Of a stretch of DNA of 64,000 nt, positions 8,014-17,207 are shown one piece after another. Made by a program: the position numbers and the translations under genes. Location: the NCBI RefSeq assembly GCF_000364625.1, contig NZ_KB822611.1, positions 29,508 to 93,507 on the forward strand. Reading direction: 5' to 3'. The notes under the pieces were generated by a model. That model worked only from the letters and a program-made list of their open reading frames with translations. It was not told the DNA's origin and made no database searches. Position 1 is the first letter of the stretch. Every line of letters begins with the position of its first letter. Source of the stretch: Pseudomonas thermotolerans DSM 14292. GTDB taxonomy: Bacteria; Pseudomonadota; Gammaproteobacteria; Pseudomonadales; Pseudomonadaceae.

Positions 8014-8168
8014 CACGGTCGTGACTTCAGAAGGCGACGAACCGGACCCGCGGGTTAAGCGGAAGCGGCGACGAAACAGGAGGCCGAGACGGAAAACCCG
8101 GAAGGTCCGGGGAGCGGATGCGGATCAGCGGCGAACGCTCGGCTCGGGCGTCGCCGAGGCAAGTACCA

Positions 8169-8606
8169 CTAGTAGTGCTGCGGGCCGTACAGGTGCTTGT
8201 CGTGCTCGCCCAGCAGTTGGCCGAGGATGTCGTTGTGCATGGCCAGCAGCTTGCCGTTGCGCTCGTTGAGGCGCTTGCACTGGCCGACCAGTTGGCCGAG
8301 CTGCTGCCAGGTCTGCTCCATATGAGCTCGGCGCACCGGCGGGAACTGGGCGATCAGCTTGCGCATCGCCGCGCCATCGCTGCCGAGCTGGAAGGCGCCG
8401 AGGACCTTGCTGCGCCGGACGGCGCGCGCCCGCACCTGGTCGATGAGTTCGAGGATCTGCTGGTTGAGCAGGTCGATCTGCCGGCTGTCACGCCTGAGCA
8501 ACTGCTGATACAGCTCCTGCATCAAGCCGCGCAGACTGAGGTAGTCGGAGCAGTCCTGGCAGACGTCCTGCTCGACGACTTGCAACAATTGCTCCTTGCG
8601 GGTCAC
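8169..8606 (-). CDS. flgN: Flagellar export chaperone FlgN (LfgN-like)
   Basis: This 145-aa helical protein (LLQVVEQDVCQDCSDYLSLRGLMQELYQQLLRR; QQILELIDQVRARAVRRSKVLGAF) follows flgM with a 4-bp overlap. FlgN chaperones the hook-filament junction proteins FlgK and FlgL. The flgM-flgN pair is standard. The C-terminal part ending in YGPQHY is less conserved. Confidence 0.82.
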   Translation of the reverse strand: MTRKEQLLQVVEQDVCQDCSDYLSLRGLMQELYQQLLRRDSRQIDLLNQQILELIDQVRARAVRRSKVLGAFQLGSDGAAMRKLIAQFPPVRRAHMEQTWQQLGQLVGQCKRLNERNGKLLAMHNDILGQLLGEHDKHLYGPQHY

Positions 8607-8896
8607 GCCAGCTTGCCACCGTGATAGTCGAGCATGCTGGCAGCCAGACTGGCGCTGTCGGAGGCCAGCTCGCCACGCTGCAGGGCCTGTCGGAGGGCGG
8701 CTACCTTGTCGAGGTCCACGTCGGGCAGCGCACGCAAGGCTTCTTGCATGCGCTCCAGGGGGAGGGGCGCTTCGCTGCCGGCGGCGGCGCCAGTGTCGCC
8801 GGCGGCACGTGAAGTGGCCGCACGCTCGGCCTGCTGCAGCTTCGGCGCTTCGCTCTGCACGGCGTAGCCGACCTTGAGATGCCTGTTGATTTCCAT
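8603..8896 (-). CDS. flgM: Anti-sigma-28 factor FlgM (LfgM-like)
   Basis: This 97-aa protein has a disordered, Ala-rich N-terminal half and a helical C-terminal FlgM core (ALRALPDVDLDKVAALRQAL, then QRGELASDSASLAASMLDYH). It holds FliA inactive until the hook-basal body is finished, then is exported. The start codon is ATG in a context with no strong ribosome site. A candidate sigma-28 promoter lies upstream at 8929-8955, which would give feedback control by its own target. Confidence 0.9.
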   Translation of the reverse strand: MEINRHLKVGYAVQSEAPKLQQAERAATSRAAGDTGAAAGSEAPLPLERMQEALRALPDVDLDKVAALRQALQRGELASDSASLAASMLDYHGGKLA

Positions 8897-8928
8897 GTTC
8901 AGAATCCAGTTCGTGGGCTCACCACTCT

Positions 8929-8955
8929 ATAACGACCGCGATGTGCAGCGACTTA
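8929..8955 (-). promoter_or_regulatory. Candidate sigma-28 promoter of flgMN
   Basis: On the minus strand TAAG-N15-GTCGTTAT resembles the FliA consensus TAAA-N15-GCCGATAA: 8 of 12 positions match and the spacing is exact. It lies 33 bp upstream of flgM. The match is partial, so confidence is moderate. Confidence 0.4.
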
Positions 8956-8986
8956 AATCAGGCCCGGAAAAATTTTTGCCGGCCTC

Positions 8987-9307
8987 TCATTCCATCGGCA
9001 GCTTCGGCTCGAACAGAGGGGCGGGCAGGCAGTCCGCCAGCCCTTCCAGCTCGGCGCGCGCCACCGCCCGCTGATCCAGCTTGATCCGCGCTGCCTCCGG
9101 CAGGTCGGTGAAGCTGATGATGCCGCGCTCCACGAGAATATGCACCACGTCTTCCAGAACCCGGATGATATCCAGATCGGACTGACGGAGCAGCTCGAGA
9201 CGCTTCCTGGCCTCGTCCTGATAGACGGATGCATCCTGCCCGCCGTTGAAAGGTTTGCTTTCCACCCTCAGCAACCCACCTTGCCCATAGCGCTCTACAT
9301 GAACCAT
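8987..9307 (-). CDS. Small conserved protein of unknown function in the lateral flagellar cluster
   Basis: This 106-aa soluble protein has no signal peptide. The core is LLRQSDLDIIRVLEDVVHILVERGIISFTDLPEAARIKL. From memory this pattern (SDLxxIRVLEDL..L...GVI..TDLPEAAQxKL) matches a short pseudomonad protein often mislabelled 'tryptophan synthase subunit beta'. It has no tryptophan synthase features: it is about a quarter of TrpB length and has no PLP-binding motif. Here it sits between the lafW-like gene and flgM, so it may have a flagellar or regulatory job. Function unknown. Confidence 0.7.
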   Translation of the reverse strand: MVHVERYGQGGLLRVESKPFNGGQDASVYQDEARKRLELLRQSDLDIIRVLEDVVHILVERGIISFTDLPEAARIKLDQRAVARAELEGLADCLPAPLFEPKLPME

Positions 9308-9383
9308 TCAACTTCACCCGCCCGATACCGAACCGGGACGGCACCCCGGCGAGGCCGCCGCCTCGGGGCGTCACACGCTGGGG

Positions 9384-10427
9384 TCAGGACAGCAGACTGA
9401 CTACGGTAAAGCGGCTGATATTGGCCTGGGCCACCACCACCTGGGTGACCGAGGCGTAGCTGGAACCGCTCTGGCGAAGTAAGTTGAACACCGAAGTGGC
9501 GTACTCCATCGCCCATTGCCGCTCGTCCTCCACCGCCTGGCGGGACAGGAACTCGCGAATCTCATCCTGGCGATGGCCGAGCTGCTCGCGCAATACGGCG
9601 ATCCTGTCGAGGGCATGCAGCACCTCGTCGAGTATCCGGCGCAGTTCGCGCTGGCTGTCCAGCGCACGCTCGCCGGACAGATCGAGGAGCTGCTCCTCGC
9701 GGATCTTCACACGCGTCGCGCGCTCCTTGGGAAAGAGCCCGCCCTCGCCCTGCACGGCGAGATACTCCTTGAGCTGCCGCCATTCGCTTTCCGGGGCCGA
9801 GAACTTCAGCTCGCCGCCCTGCCCCAGCTCGGCACGGATGCCGGCCTGCCCCAGGCTGGCATTGAAGCGCCGGAGGATCTGCTGCTCGCTGAGCCCCTCA
9901 TCGAGCACCACCGCCAGCGGCTCGATCAGCTTGCGCCCGGCGCTGAACAGCAGGGTTTCCTTGCCGGCGCTGCGGACGTTGGCGATCGACTCCAGGCCCT
10001 CCATGCTGAAGCGGCTGCGCACCGGCTCGTACAGGCGCAGCTGGAGGTTGGCATCCAGCGAATTGCCGGAACGCTCGGCGCGCTGGCTGAGCAGCTCGGC
10101 GGTTTCCTCGATCTGCCGGGCCAGGCCCTTGCGATCGCCGCCCTGGGCGTTGCTCAGCTCACGGGCCAGGCTCAGCTTGAGCTGACCGAGGCGCGCGCTC
10201 AGCTCGCCCAGGTAGCTCTCCGCCGACTGCATGGCGCTCAGCTGCTGGTTGAGCTGGACGCTGAAGCTGGCGTTCTTGCCCTTGCTCGCCGCCTGCTGCC
10301 AGACCTTGGCAGCAGGCGGACCAGAATACTCCCGGGGGCGCGCCACCTGGGTGTCGTTACGGGTCTGCCGGCGCTCCTGGGAGTCGATGGCAGCGACTGT
10401 CGGGAAACGATTATTCTCGACCTTCAT
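9384..10427 (-). CDS. lafW: LafW-like putative hook-associated protein
   Basis: This 347-aa protein lies 12 bp after flgL. A long helical N-terminal stretch (FSVQLNQQLSAMQSAESYLG and on to about residue 130) and a C-terminal helix (DERQWAMEYATSVFNLLRQSG) flank a central alpha/beta part (AGIRAELGQGGELKFSAPESEW) that resembles the small beta domains of FliD and FlgK. It has no signal peptide. In Flag-2 loci a gene of this position and kind is called lafW and is described as a putative hook-associated protein. The call rests on position and shape, not on a recognised domain. Confidence 0.55.
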   Translation of the reverse strand: MKVENNRFPTVAAIDSQERRQTRNDTQVARPREYSGPPAAKVWQQAASKGKNASFSVQLNQQLSAMQSAESYLGELSARLGQLKLSLARELSNAQGGDRKGLARQIEETAELLSQRAERSGNSLDANLQLRLYEPVRSRFSMEGLESIANVRSAGKETLLFSAGRKLIEPLAVVLDEGLSEQQILRRFNASLGQAGIRAELGQGGELKFSAPESEWRQLKEYLAVQGEGGLFPKERATRVKIREEQLLDLSGERALDSQRELRRILDEVLHALDRIAVLREQLGHRQDEIREFLSRQAVEDERQWAMEYATSVFNLLRQSGSSYASVTQVVVAQANISRFTVVSLLS

Positions 10428-10439
10428 CCAGGGAGTTCC

Positions 10440-11354
10440 TTACAGCAGGCTGAACAGCGACAGCTCGTTGATGGCCAGATAGGTCTTCTGAGTCGCCTGC
10501 AGGGACAGCTTGTAGTTGTTCAGATCGATGCTCGCCCCCGCATAGTCCAGCCTGGACAGCTCGCCCTCGATCTTCTGGTTGACCAGCGACACCTCGTCGT
10601 TGCTGTCGGTCAAGAGAGTCAGGGCATTCTGCCGACCGCCCAGCTCGGTGATGGCGCCAAGCACCTTGCCGTGAGTGTCATCCAGGCTGTTCAGGGCATC
10701 GACGATCTGCTGGCGGACGGCCGGGTCGCTGGAGTCCAGCGCCGGATCCCTGAGGGTCTGCACCAGGGCGTGCAGCCGGTTGAGCATGTCCGCGTTGGCG
10801 CCGAGTACCTCCAGCGCGGTGACGTTCTCGTCCACCAGCACGCCGTTGGCCACCGCCGCCTGGCGGTGCTTGCCGTTGCCGGTAATCTGGTAGGTGGCGG
10901 TGCCGGCGTCGAAGGTCAGCGCCGGGATGTCGCTCAAGGTGCCGGAGAACAGGTAGCGGCCCTCCTCGTCGCGCACGTTGACGAAGCTGGCGATGGTGTT
11001 CTCGATGATCTCCAGCTCGCCGGCCATGGCCGCCAGGTCCTCGCTGGCGTTCGAGCCGTTGGCCGCCCACACCAGCAGGTCGCGGACGTTGAGCATGGCG
11101 TCCGATATCGACTGCAGGTTGGCCTCCTGGGTGGACAGGTTGCCGGAGACGTTGGTGATGTTGGTGCGATACTGAGCCAGGCTGGCTTCCTCGCGCTGCA
11201 CGCGCAGCACCCGCACGCTGGCGATGGGGTCGTCGGAAGGCAGGCGCATGCGCTCGCCGCTCGACATCCGTTCCATCAGCTTGCTCAACTCCACCGAGTT
11301 GCGGTTCATGGAGTTGTGCATGGTAGCGGTGATCTGCGAGTTGGTGATGCGCAT
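10440..11354 (-). CDS. flgL: Hook-filament junction protein FlgL (LfgL-like)
   Basis: This 304-aa protein starts MRITNSQITATMHNSMNRNS, the flagellin/FlgL D0 helix, followed by MSSGERMRLPSDDPIASVRV. It ends with the paired helix AGASIDLNNYKLSLQATQKTYLAINELSLFSLL. It joins FlgK to the filament. It lies 43 bp after flgK and is followed by the lafW-like gene. Confidence 0.92.
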   Translation of the reverse strand: MRITNSQITATMHNSMNRNSVELSKLMERMSSGERMRLPSDDPIASVRVLRVQREEASLAQYRTNITNVSGNLSTQEANLQSISDAMLNVRDLLVWAANGSNASEDLAAMAGELEIIENTIASFVNVRDEEGRYLFSGTLSDIPALTFDAGTATYQITGNGKHRQAAVANGVLVDENVTALEVLGANADMLNRLHALVQTLRDPALDSSDPAVRQQIVDALNSLDDTHGKVLGAITELGGRQNALTLLTDSNDEVSLVNQKIEGELSRLDYAGASIDLNNYKLSLQATQKTYLAINELSLFSLL

Positions 11355-11397
11355 GGCGTTGGTACCGTTATTCCGCTGATTGTCCCTGCCGCTCCGC

Positions 11398-12765
11398 TCA
11401 GAAGGCGGAGAGCATTTCTTCGAATATCTTGTTGGCCGTGCTGATGACCTTCATGTTGGCCTGGTAGGCCTGCTGGTAGGTCATCAGGTTGACCGCCTCC
11501 TCGTCCAGACTCACCGCGCTGACGCTGTCGCGCTGCGCCTGGGCCTGCTCGGTGACCGCCGTGGAGGTATCCAGATCGGCCTGGTTCTGCCGGCTGGCGC
11601 TGGCCACGCGGCCGAGCAGGCCGGCATAGGCGTCATTCAGGGTGACCGCGCTGCCGCTGACGGTGATGGTCCGGTTCTTCAGCTCCAGCAGGGCCAGCAG
11701 CACTTCGTTGTTGCCCGACTCGCCAGCCGCCGAGGAGAAGGCCAACTCCTCCGCGCCGAGACCGGTGACGGTGAGCATCGCCGTGGTGCTGGATGGGTCG
11801 AAGGCGAACAGCGGCTGGCCGGCGTTGCCGTTGAGGTCGAAACCGGTGGCCAGGGTGTCGTTGACCATCTTGGCCAGCTGCCCGGCCATTTCGCGCAGGG
11901 CGTCCTGGGCCGGTCGCAGGGAGCCCTGCTCGCTGACGTAGAGACCGCCCAGGGCACCGCCGAAGCCGTCCTGGCGGAGCGGGAAACTGGTCCCGGCGAA
12001 GCGCACCGAGAGGATCTGCTCGCCGCTGCCGTCCTCGGTCACCTCCATCTGGCCAGCGGTCGGCCCGGCAACCAGCGGCTGGCCGTTGGCCAGGGCCACG
12101 GTGACCGAGCCGTCCGCCGTCTCGTTGATGCGCAGCGAGGCATACTGGCTGATCGCCTGCAGCAGGCTGTCGCGCTGGTCGCGCAGCGCACTGCTGTCGC
12201 CCTGCACGGACTCGGTCTCGGTGATCCGCCGGTTCAGCTCGGCGATGTTGGCGGACAGGCCGTTGATCTCGGTGACCATGGCGACGCGCTGCTCGTGCAG
12301 GGCGTCGATCTGCGCCTGGATGTTCTGGTTGAGGCCGTTGAAGCGCTGGCTGAGGTTGCTCGCCTCGCTGATGATCTGCTGGCGCAGCGCGGCCGAGCCC
12401 GGGGTGGCGCTGGCCTCGCTGAGCGCCGCGAAGAACCGGTCCAGGCCCACGCTAATGCTGGAACCATCGCCGGCCATCAGCCCCTCGAGCGCGGTGAGGT
12501 ACTGCTGTGCACTGGAGTAGTAGTTCTGCTCGGTGGTGGCGCGCCACAGCTGCTGGTTCTGGAAGTCGTTGGACAGCCTGCGGATGCTGCTCACCTGTAC
12601 GCCACCACCGGCGCTCAGCGCGCTGGTGCCGCTCATGGAGACGCTGATGGTCTGCAGGCGGCTGAAGCCGGGAGTATTGACGTTGGCGATGTTCTGCCCG
12701 GTGGTCGACAGCGACACCTGGGCAGCCCGTACGCCGCTGAAGCCGATCTGGCTGAGGGTACTCAC
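11398..12765 (-). CDS. flgK: Hook-filament junction protein FlgK (LfgK-like)
   Basis: This 455-aa protein starts MSTLSQIGFSGVRAAQVSLS followed by TTGQNIANVNTPGFSR, the FlgK/rod-hook N-terminal motif. The C-terminus has DLDTSTAVTEQAQAQRDSVS and SLDEEAVNLMTYQQAYQANM, the D0 pair. It is the first junction protein, placed between hook and FlgL. It overlaps flgJ by 4 bp. Confidence 0.94.
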   Translation of the reverse strand: MSTLSQIGFSGVRAAQVSLSTTGQNIANVNTPGFSRLQTISVSMSGTSALSAGGGVQVSSIRRLSNDFQNQQLWRATTEQNYYSSAQQYLTALEGLMAGDGSSISVGLDRFFAALSEASATPGSAALRQQIISEASNLSQRFNGLNQNIQAQIDALHEQRVAMVTEINGLSANIAELNRRITETESVQGDSSALRDQRDSLLQAISQYASLRINETADGSVTVALANGQPLVAGPTAGQMEVTEDGSGEQILSVRFAGTSFPLRQDGFGGALGGLYVSEQGSLRPAQDALREMAGQLAKMVNDTLATGFDLNGNAGQPLFAFDPSSTTAMLTVTGLGAEELAFSSAAGESGNNEVLLALLELKNRTITVSGSAVTLNDAYAGLLGRVASASRQNQADLDTSTAVTEQAQAQRDSVSAVSLDEEAVNLMTYQQAYQANMKVISTANKIFEEMLSAF

Positions 12766-13787
12766 GAATCTAGCTCCTTGCGCTCAATCCGGATCGGCTG
12801 GGCGAAGGCCGCCGACAGGGATTGATGGAGACCGCCCGGGGCGGTCGTGGGAATTCTTTCCTGCAAGGCGACCGGCTGGTCGCCAGACTTAAATTCCGTG
12901 TCCGTCTTCTCATTTCGGGCCGAAGCGTCTGCGCCGCCGCTTTCCGGCAGATCACCGAGGATCCGCCAGGTGTAGTCGCGGGTCTCCCGGAAGGGAATCC
13001 GCTCGATCCAGTCGGCCACGCCGATCTCCCCGGTACGCGGGTCGCCGTTGCTCTGCAGCCACTCGTCGACCCGTGCCGGGCCGGCGTTGTAGGCGGCCAG
13101 GGCCAGCGCCGGGTGCTGGTTGTAACGCTCCAGCATCTTGCTCAGGTAGGCGCTGCCGAGGCGCTTGTTGTAGGCGGCATCGCGGGTCAGGCGCGACTCG
13201 TCGTAGTCCAGGCCCAGTTCCGCGGCCATTTCCCGGGCGGTATCCGGCATCAGCTGCATCAGCCCACGGGCGCCCTTGGCGGACACCGCTCCCACCTGAC
13301 CGCTGGATTCCTGCTGAATGACCCGCTCGACCAGAGCCTGGAACTGCTCGGTACCGGCCCGCCAGGCCTGGCTGAGGCGCTCGACGCCACGCTGCCAGGC
13401 ACTGGCCAGAGGATTGCTGGCGCTCATCGATGGACGCTGCGGCAGCTCGGCAGCGCGCGCCGTAGCCCCGGCCGCCTCGAGGTCCGCCGCCGAGGTGCCA
13501 CCGCTCAGTTGGCTGACCAGCATATCGGCGATGCCAGTCTGCCGGCGGCTGGCCAGGGATTCCGCCAACACCTCGTCGTAGAACTCGCGCATGGTCTCCG
13601 ACTCGCGGCTGCGCAGTGGACTGCCAGCCCCCAGCACGTCGCTGGCCTTGCGCATCTGCTTGAGGATCTGCTGCAGGAACAGCGCCTCGAACTGCTCGGC
13701 GGCCATCTCCAGGTCCCGCTGCCGGGCGATGCCGGCATCCGCTTCGCGACGGGCGTTCAGATAGTGGTTGAAGGATACGATGCTCAT
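12762..13787 (-). CDS. flgJ: FlgJ with C-terminal lytic transglycosylase (SLT) domain
   Basis: This 341-aa protein has an N-terminal rod-binding FlgJ domain at about residues 25-90 (EQFEALFLQQILKQMRKAS; MREFYDEVLAESLA). After a linker there is an SLT transglycosylase domain at about 148-255: catalytic Glu160 in VIQQESSG, GARGLMQLMPDTA (173-184), ALAAYNAGPARV (229-240). It builds the rod cap and cuts peptidoglycan for rod passage. In classical gamma-proteobacterial FlgJ the enzyme half is a GH73 glucosaminidase, so this fusion uses a different wall-cutting chemistry. A tail of about 65 residues follows the SLT domain. It overlaps flgK and lies 1 bp from flgI. Confidence 0.9.
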   Translation of the reverse strand: MSIVSFNHYLNARREADAGIARQRDLEMAAEQFEALFLQQILKQMRKASDVLGAGSPLRSRESETMREFYDEVLAESLASRRQTGIADMLVSQLSGGTSAADLEAAGATARAAELPQRPSMSASNPLASAWQRGVERLSQAWRAGTEQFQALVERVIQQESSGQVGAVSAKGARGLMQLMPDTAREMAAELGLDYDESRLTRDAAYNKRLGSAYLSKMLERYNQHPALALAAYNAGPARVDEWLQSNGDPRTGEIGVADWIERIPFRETRDYTWRILGDLPESGGADASARNEKTDTEFKSGDQPVALQERIPTTAPGGLHQSLSAAFAQPIRIERKELDS

Positions 13788-13788
13788 G

Positions 13789-14904
13789 TCAGATCACGAT
13801 CAGTTCGGCATTCAGGGCGCCGGCGCGCTCCAGTGCCTGGAGGATGCTCATCACGTCGTCCGGGGTGGCCCCCAGGCTGTTCACGGTGCTGATGATGCTG
13901 TCCAGGCTGGTGCCTTCCGGCCAGCGGAACATCGGCTTGCGCTCCTGAGTGATATCCACGTCGGATTCCGGCGTGACCACCGTCTGGCCGCGGCCGAAAG
14001 CGTTCGGCTGACTGACCTGTGGGTTCTCGCCGATGGTTACGGTGAGAGTGCCGTGGGCCACCGCGGCAGCCTTGACCCGCACGCCCTGGCCGATCACCAC
14101 GGTGCCGGTGCGGCTGTTGAATACCACCTTGGGCCGGGTGCGCCCCTCCTCCACCTCCACCGCCTCGAGCATGGCCATGAAGCTCATCCGCTGGGTACTG
14201 GTCAGTGGCGCGCGCAGCGATACCTTGGTGGCGTTGAGGGCGGTGGCGGTGCCCGAACCGAAGCGCGCGTCGACCGCTTCGACGATCCGGCTGACGGTCT
14301 GGAAACTCGGCTGGCGGACGTTGAGGACCACCTCCTGGCGTGACGCGAAGTCGCTGGGAATCTCCCGCTCGATGGTCGCGCCGTTGGCGATCAGGCCGGT
14401 GTTGGCGCTGTTGATCGCCACGCTGGAGCCGCTCTGGCCCTGGGCGTTGACACCGCCGACCACCAGGTTGCCCTGGGCGATGGCGTAGATCTCGCCATCC
14501 ACGCCCTGCAGCGGGGTCATCAGCAGCAGGCCGCCGCGCAGACTCTTGGCGTCGCCGAGGGAGGACACGGTGACGTCCACCGTCTGTCCCGGGCCGTAGT
14601 TCGGCGGCACGGTGGCGGTGACGCTCACCGCGGCGACGTTCTTCAGCTTGGGATCGATGTTCGCCGGCAGGTTGACGCCGAACTGCTTGACCATGTTGGC
14701 CACCGACTGGCTGGTGAATTTCACCTGGTTCTTGTCGCCGGTACCGTCGAGGCCGACCACCAGACCGTAGCCAATCAGCTGGTTGCCGCGCACGCCCTCG
14801 ATGTCCACCAGATCCATCAGCGGCACGGCACGGGACAGCAGCGGCCAGCACAGGCCGCCGAGCAGCAGGATGAATTTCAGACTCGCGCGCATGGCCGGAC
14901 TCAC
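13789..14904 (-). CDS. flgI: Flagellar P-ring protein FlgI
   Basis: This 371-aa protein has a Sec signal ([20 protein letters not shown]) followed by [20 protein letters not shown], the conserved FlgI start of the mature chain. Later blocks [21 protein letters not shown] and [20 protein letters not shown], and the end [20 protein letters not shown], are typical. It forms the periplasmic bushing in the peptidoglycan layer. It overlaps flgH by 4 bp. Confidence 0.95.
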   Translation of the reverse strand: MSPAMRASLKFILLLGGLCWPLLSRAVPLMDLVDIEGVRGNQLIGYGLVVGLDGTGDKNQVKFTSQSVANMVKQFGVNLPANIDPKLKNVAAVSVTATVPPNYGPGQTVDVTVSSLGDAKSLRGGLLLMTPLQGVDGEIYAIAQGNLVVGGVNAQGQSGSSVAINSANTGLIANGATIEREIPSDFASRQEVVLNVRQPSFQTVSRIVEAVDARFGSGTATALNATKVSLRAPLTSTQRMSFMAMLEAVEVEEGRTRPKVVFNSRTGTVVIGQGVRVKAAAVAHGTLTVTIGENPQVSQPNAFGRGQTVVTPESDVDITQERKPMFRWPEGTSLDSIISTVNSLGATPDDVMSILQALERAGALNAELIVI

Positions 14905-15563
14905 AGCGGGAAGAACGGGGAAGTGAAGAAGCGCGTCAGCCAGCCGGCCGAGTTGCTGTCGTTGAGCACGCCGCGCCCGGCGTAGGAGATCCGCGCGTTG
15001 GCGACGTTCTGCGAGGACACCTGATTGTTGCGGTTGATGTCCTCCACGCGCACCAGGCCGGTCAGGCGGATGAACTCGTCGCCCTGGTTGAGGCGCAGCG
15101 ACTTCTCGCCCTTGACCAGCAGGGTGCCGTTGGGCAGCACCCGGTGTACGGTCACCGCGATGGAGCCGCGCAGGGTGTTCTGCTGCGAGCTCTTGGCCGA
15201 ACCCGCGAAGTCTCGCTCGGCCTCGGCGGAGCTTTGCAGACGGTCGTAGCGCTTGTCCAACACGGTGGGGATGCCGATCGCCGCGCTGCTGCTCTTGCCG
15301 AAGCTAGTGCCGGCGCTCTTGCTCGACTGGGTGGACTCCTGGAGAACGATGGTGAGGATGTCGCCGACCCGCACCGCGCGCTTGTCCTGGATCAGCGAGC
15401 CGCCGTAGCCGGGACGGAACAGCCCGCCGGCGGTGGTCGGCGGCAGGCTGTAGTCCAGCTCCAGCGGCTGATACTGACTGGAGTCCTCGTCCGGCAACAT
15501 CTCGTCGAAGCTGGCGCAGCCGCCGAGCAGCAGCAGGCCGGCGCAGAGGGCGAGTGCTTTCAT
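14901..15563 (-). CDS. flgH: Flagellar L-ring lipoprotein FlgH
   Basis: This 220-aa protein has a lipoprotein signal with the lipobox LLGGC (Cys16). The mature part contains [20 protein letters not shown] and [20 protein letters not shown], then [20 protein letters not shown], all FlgH hallmarks. It forms the outer-membrane ring around the rod. It sits 5 bp after flgG and overlaps flgI. Confidence 0.95.
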   Translation of the reverse strand: MKALALCAGLLLLGGCASFDEMLPDEDSSQYQPLELDYSLPPTTAGGLFRPGYGGSLIQDKRAVRVGDILTIVLQESTQSSKSAGTSFGKSSSAAIGIPTVLDKRYDRLQSSAEAERDFAGSAKSSQQNTLRGSIAVTVHRVLPNGTLLVKGEKSLRLNQGDEFIRLTGLVRVEDINRNNQVSSQNVANARISYAGRGVLNDSNSAGWLTRFFTSPFFPL

Positions 15564-15568
15564 GGCCG

Positions 15569-16354
15569 TCAGACGGTCTGGTTGAGGAACTGCTGCATGC
15601 CGGAGGCGGCGTCCAGCACCTTGGCATTCGCCTCGTAGGCACGCTGGATGGCGATCATGTTGACCATTGCCTCCACCACCTGGACGTTGGAGCCTTCCAG
15701 CACGCCCTGCTTGAGGGTGCCCAGACCTTCCTCGCCCGGCACGCCTTCCAGCGGCTCGCCACTGGCCACGGTCTCGCGGTACAGGTTGCCGCCCAGCGCT
15801 TCCAGGCCAGCCGGGTTGGCGAAGTTCACCAGGGTGATCTGGCCCAGCTCGGTAGGCACGGTCTCGCCGGCCTGAATCACGGTGACGGTGCCGTCGGAGC
15901 CCACGGTGAAGCTGCTGCTGCCTTCCGGCACCTGGATGTTGGGGATCAGTGGCAGACCCTGGGCATTGACCACCATGCCCTCGGCGTTGAGCTGGAACTG
16001 GCCGTTCTCGGTGTAGAAGATCTGCCCGTCCGGCGATTCCACCTGGAAAAAGCCGCTGCCAATGATTGCCAGATCCATGGGCTGGCCGGTGGTCTGCATG
16101 CTGCCCTCGGTGAACACCTTCTGGGTGCCCACCACGCGTACGCCGCTGCCCAGCTGGATACCGGAGGGCACGGTGTTGACCTGATCGGCCTGGGCGCCAG
16201 GCTGCAGTTCGATGGAATAGAACAGGTCCTCGAACACCACGCGGTCGCTCTTGAAGCCGGTGGTGTTGACGTTGGCCAGGTTGTTGGCCACCGCGGTCAT
16301 CGCGGCGTCCTGGGCGGCCAGACCAGTCTTGCTGACCCAGAGTGCGGAACTCAT
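15569..16354 (-). CDS. flgG: Distal rod protein FlgG
   Basis: This 261-aa protein starts MSSALWVSKTGLAAQDAAMT then VANNLANVNTTGFKSDRVVF, and ends VVEAMVNMIAIQRAYEANAK. Both are rod-protein terminal motifs. The length is standard for FlgG. A 118-bp spacer separates it from flgF, with a small GC hairpin (CCGG/CCGG around 16374-16389) but no clear promoter. Confidence 0.94.
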   Translation of the reverse strand: MSSALWVSKTGLAAQDAAMTAVANNLANVNTTGFKSDRVVFEDLFYSIELQPGAQADQVNTVPSGIQLGSGVRVVGTQKVFTEGSMQTTGQPMDLAIIGSGFFQVESPDGQIFYTENGQFQLNAEGMVVNAQGLPLIPNIQVPEGSSSFTVGSDGTVTVIQAGETVPTELGQITLVNFANPAGLEALGGNLYRETVASGEPLEGVPGEEGLGTLKQGVLEGSNVQVVEAMVNMIAIQRAYEANAKVLDAASGMQQFLNQTV

Positions 16355-16472
16355 GAAAAATCCCCTCTTCCGTCCGGCTCGCGGGCCGGATTGCTTGCTG
16401 TCATGTGCTGGCGAAAGCTGAAAGTCGTGTCTCGCCCGACCTCGCCTGGTGGAGCCCCGAACGAGCCGTGGA

Positions 16473-17198
16473 TCAGCCGCGGATCATGCGGTTGCCGGCA
16501 TCGGACAGGTCCTCGGCGGCCTTCATCATCTTCACCTGGGTCTCGAACAGGCGGTTCAGGCTCATGGTCGTTACCAGTTGGTCGATGGCCGAAACGTTGC
16601 TCGACTCCAGGTAGCCGGAGACCAGGCGGATGTCCTCGTTGGGCTCGGCCGGCTGGCCGTCGCGGGTGGCCAGCAGGCCATCGTCCTGCTTGACCAGCTC
16701 GGCGGCCGGCAGGTCGACCAGCTTGATACGGCCGACCTCAGCGGTCAGGTAGTCGCCGCGAGGGATCACCGAGACGGTGCCGTCGGCACCGATGGTCAGG
16801 CTGTCGTACTCGGGCAGCACGATGGGACCGTTCTCGCCGAGCACAGGGCGGCCGTTGATGGTCAACCGCAGGTCGGCGCTGACCTGCAGGCTGCCGTGTC
16901 GGGTGTAGCGCTCGCCGGCCGGGGTCTCCACGGCGATCAGACCGGGGCCCTGGATGGCGAAGTCGAGGTCGCGGCCGGTGGCCATCAACTGGCCGGGAGC
17001 CATGCTGATACCGTTGTCCACCACCCGGGTGGCGTGGCGGGTGTCGTAGCCGTAGCCCGCCACCTGCACCGCCTCGGCCTGCTCGAGATCGGCGCGGAAA
17101 CCGGGGGTGTTGACGTTGGCCAGGTTGTTGGCGCGCACCGTGAGCGAGGTCATGGTGCGGCTAGCAGCGGTCATGGCGATGTATCCGAGACGGTCCAT
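16473..17198 (-). CDS. flgF: Proximal rod protein FlgF
   Basis: This 241-aa protein starts MDRLGYIAMTAASRTMTSLT followed by VRANNLANVNTPGFRADLEQ, and carries GRDLDFAIQGPGLIAVETPA and the terminal VSAIDQLVTTMSLNRLFETQ. It is part of the proximal rod. It starts 9 bp after flgE. Confidence 0.93.
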   Translation of the reverse strand: MDRLGYIAMTAASRTMTSLTVRANNLANVNTPGFRADLEQAEAVQVAGYGYDTRHATRVVDNGISMAPGQLMATGRDLDFAIQGPGLIAVETPAGERYTRHGSLQVSADLRLTINGRPVLGENGPIVLPEYDSLTIGADGTVSVIPRGDYLTAEVGRIKLVDLPAAELVKQDDGLLATRDGQPAEPNEDIRLVSGYLESSNVSAIDQLVTTMSLNRLFETQVKMMKAAEDLSDAGNRMIRG

Positions 17199-17207
17199 GC
17201 TTCAACC

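Noticed and set aside
8987-9307. Calling this gene tryptophan synthase beta
   Set aside because: The protein has 106 residues, lacks the PLP lysine motif and has no trp neighbours. The name is a known kind of annotation carry-over.
9516-11444. A 642-codon open frame on + across lafW and flgL
   Set aside because: It is antisense to two well-supported flagellar genes, and its His/Leu/Gln/Gly-rich translation has no domain. It is a GC-rich shadow.
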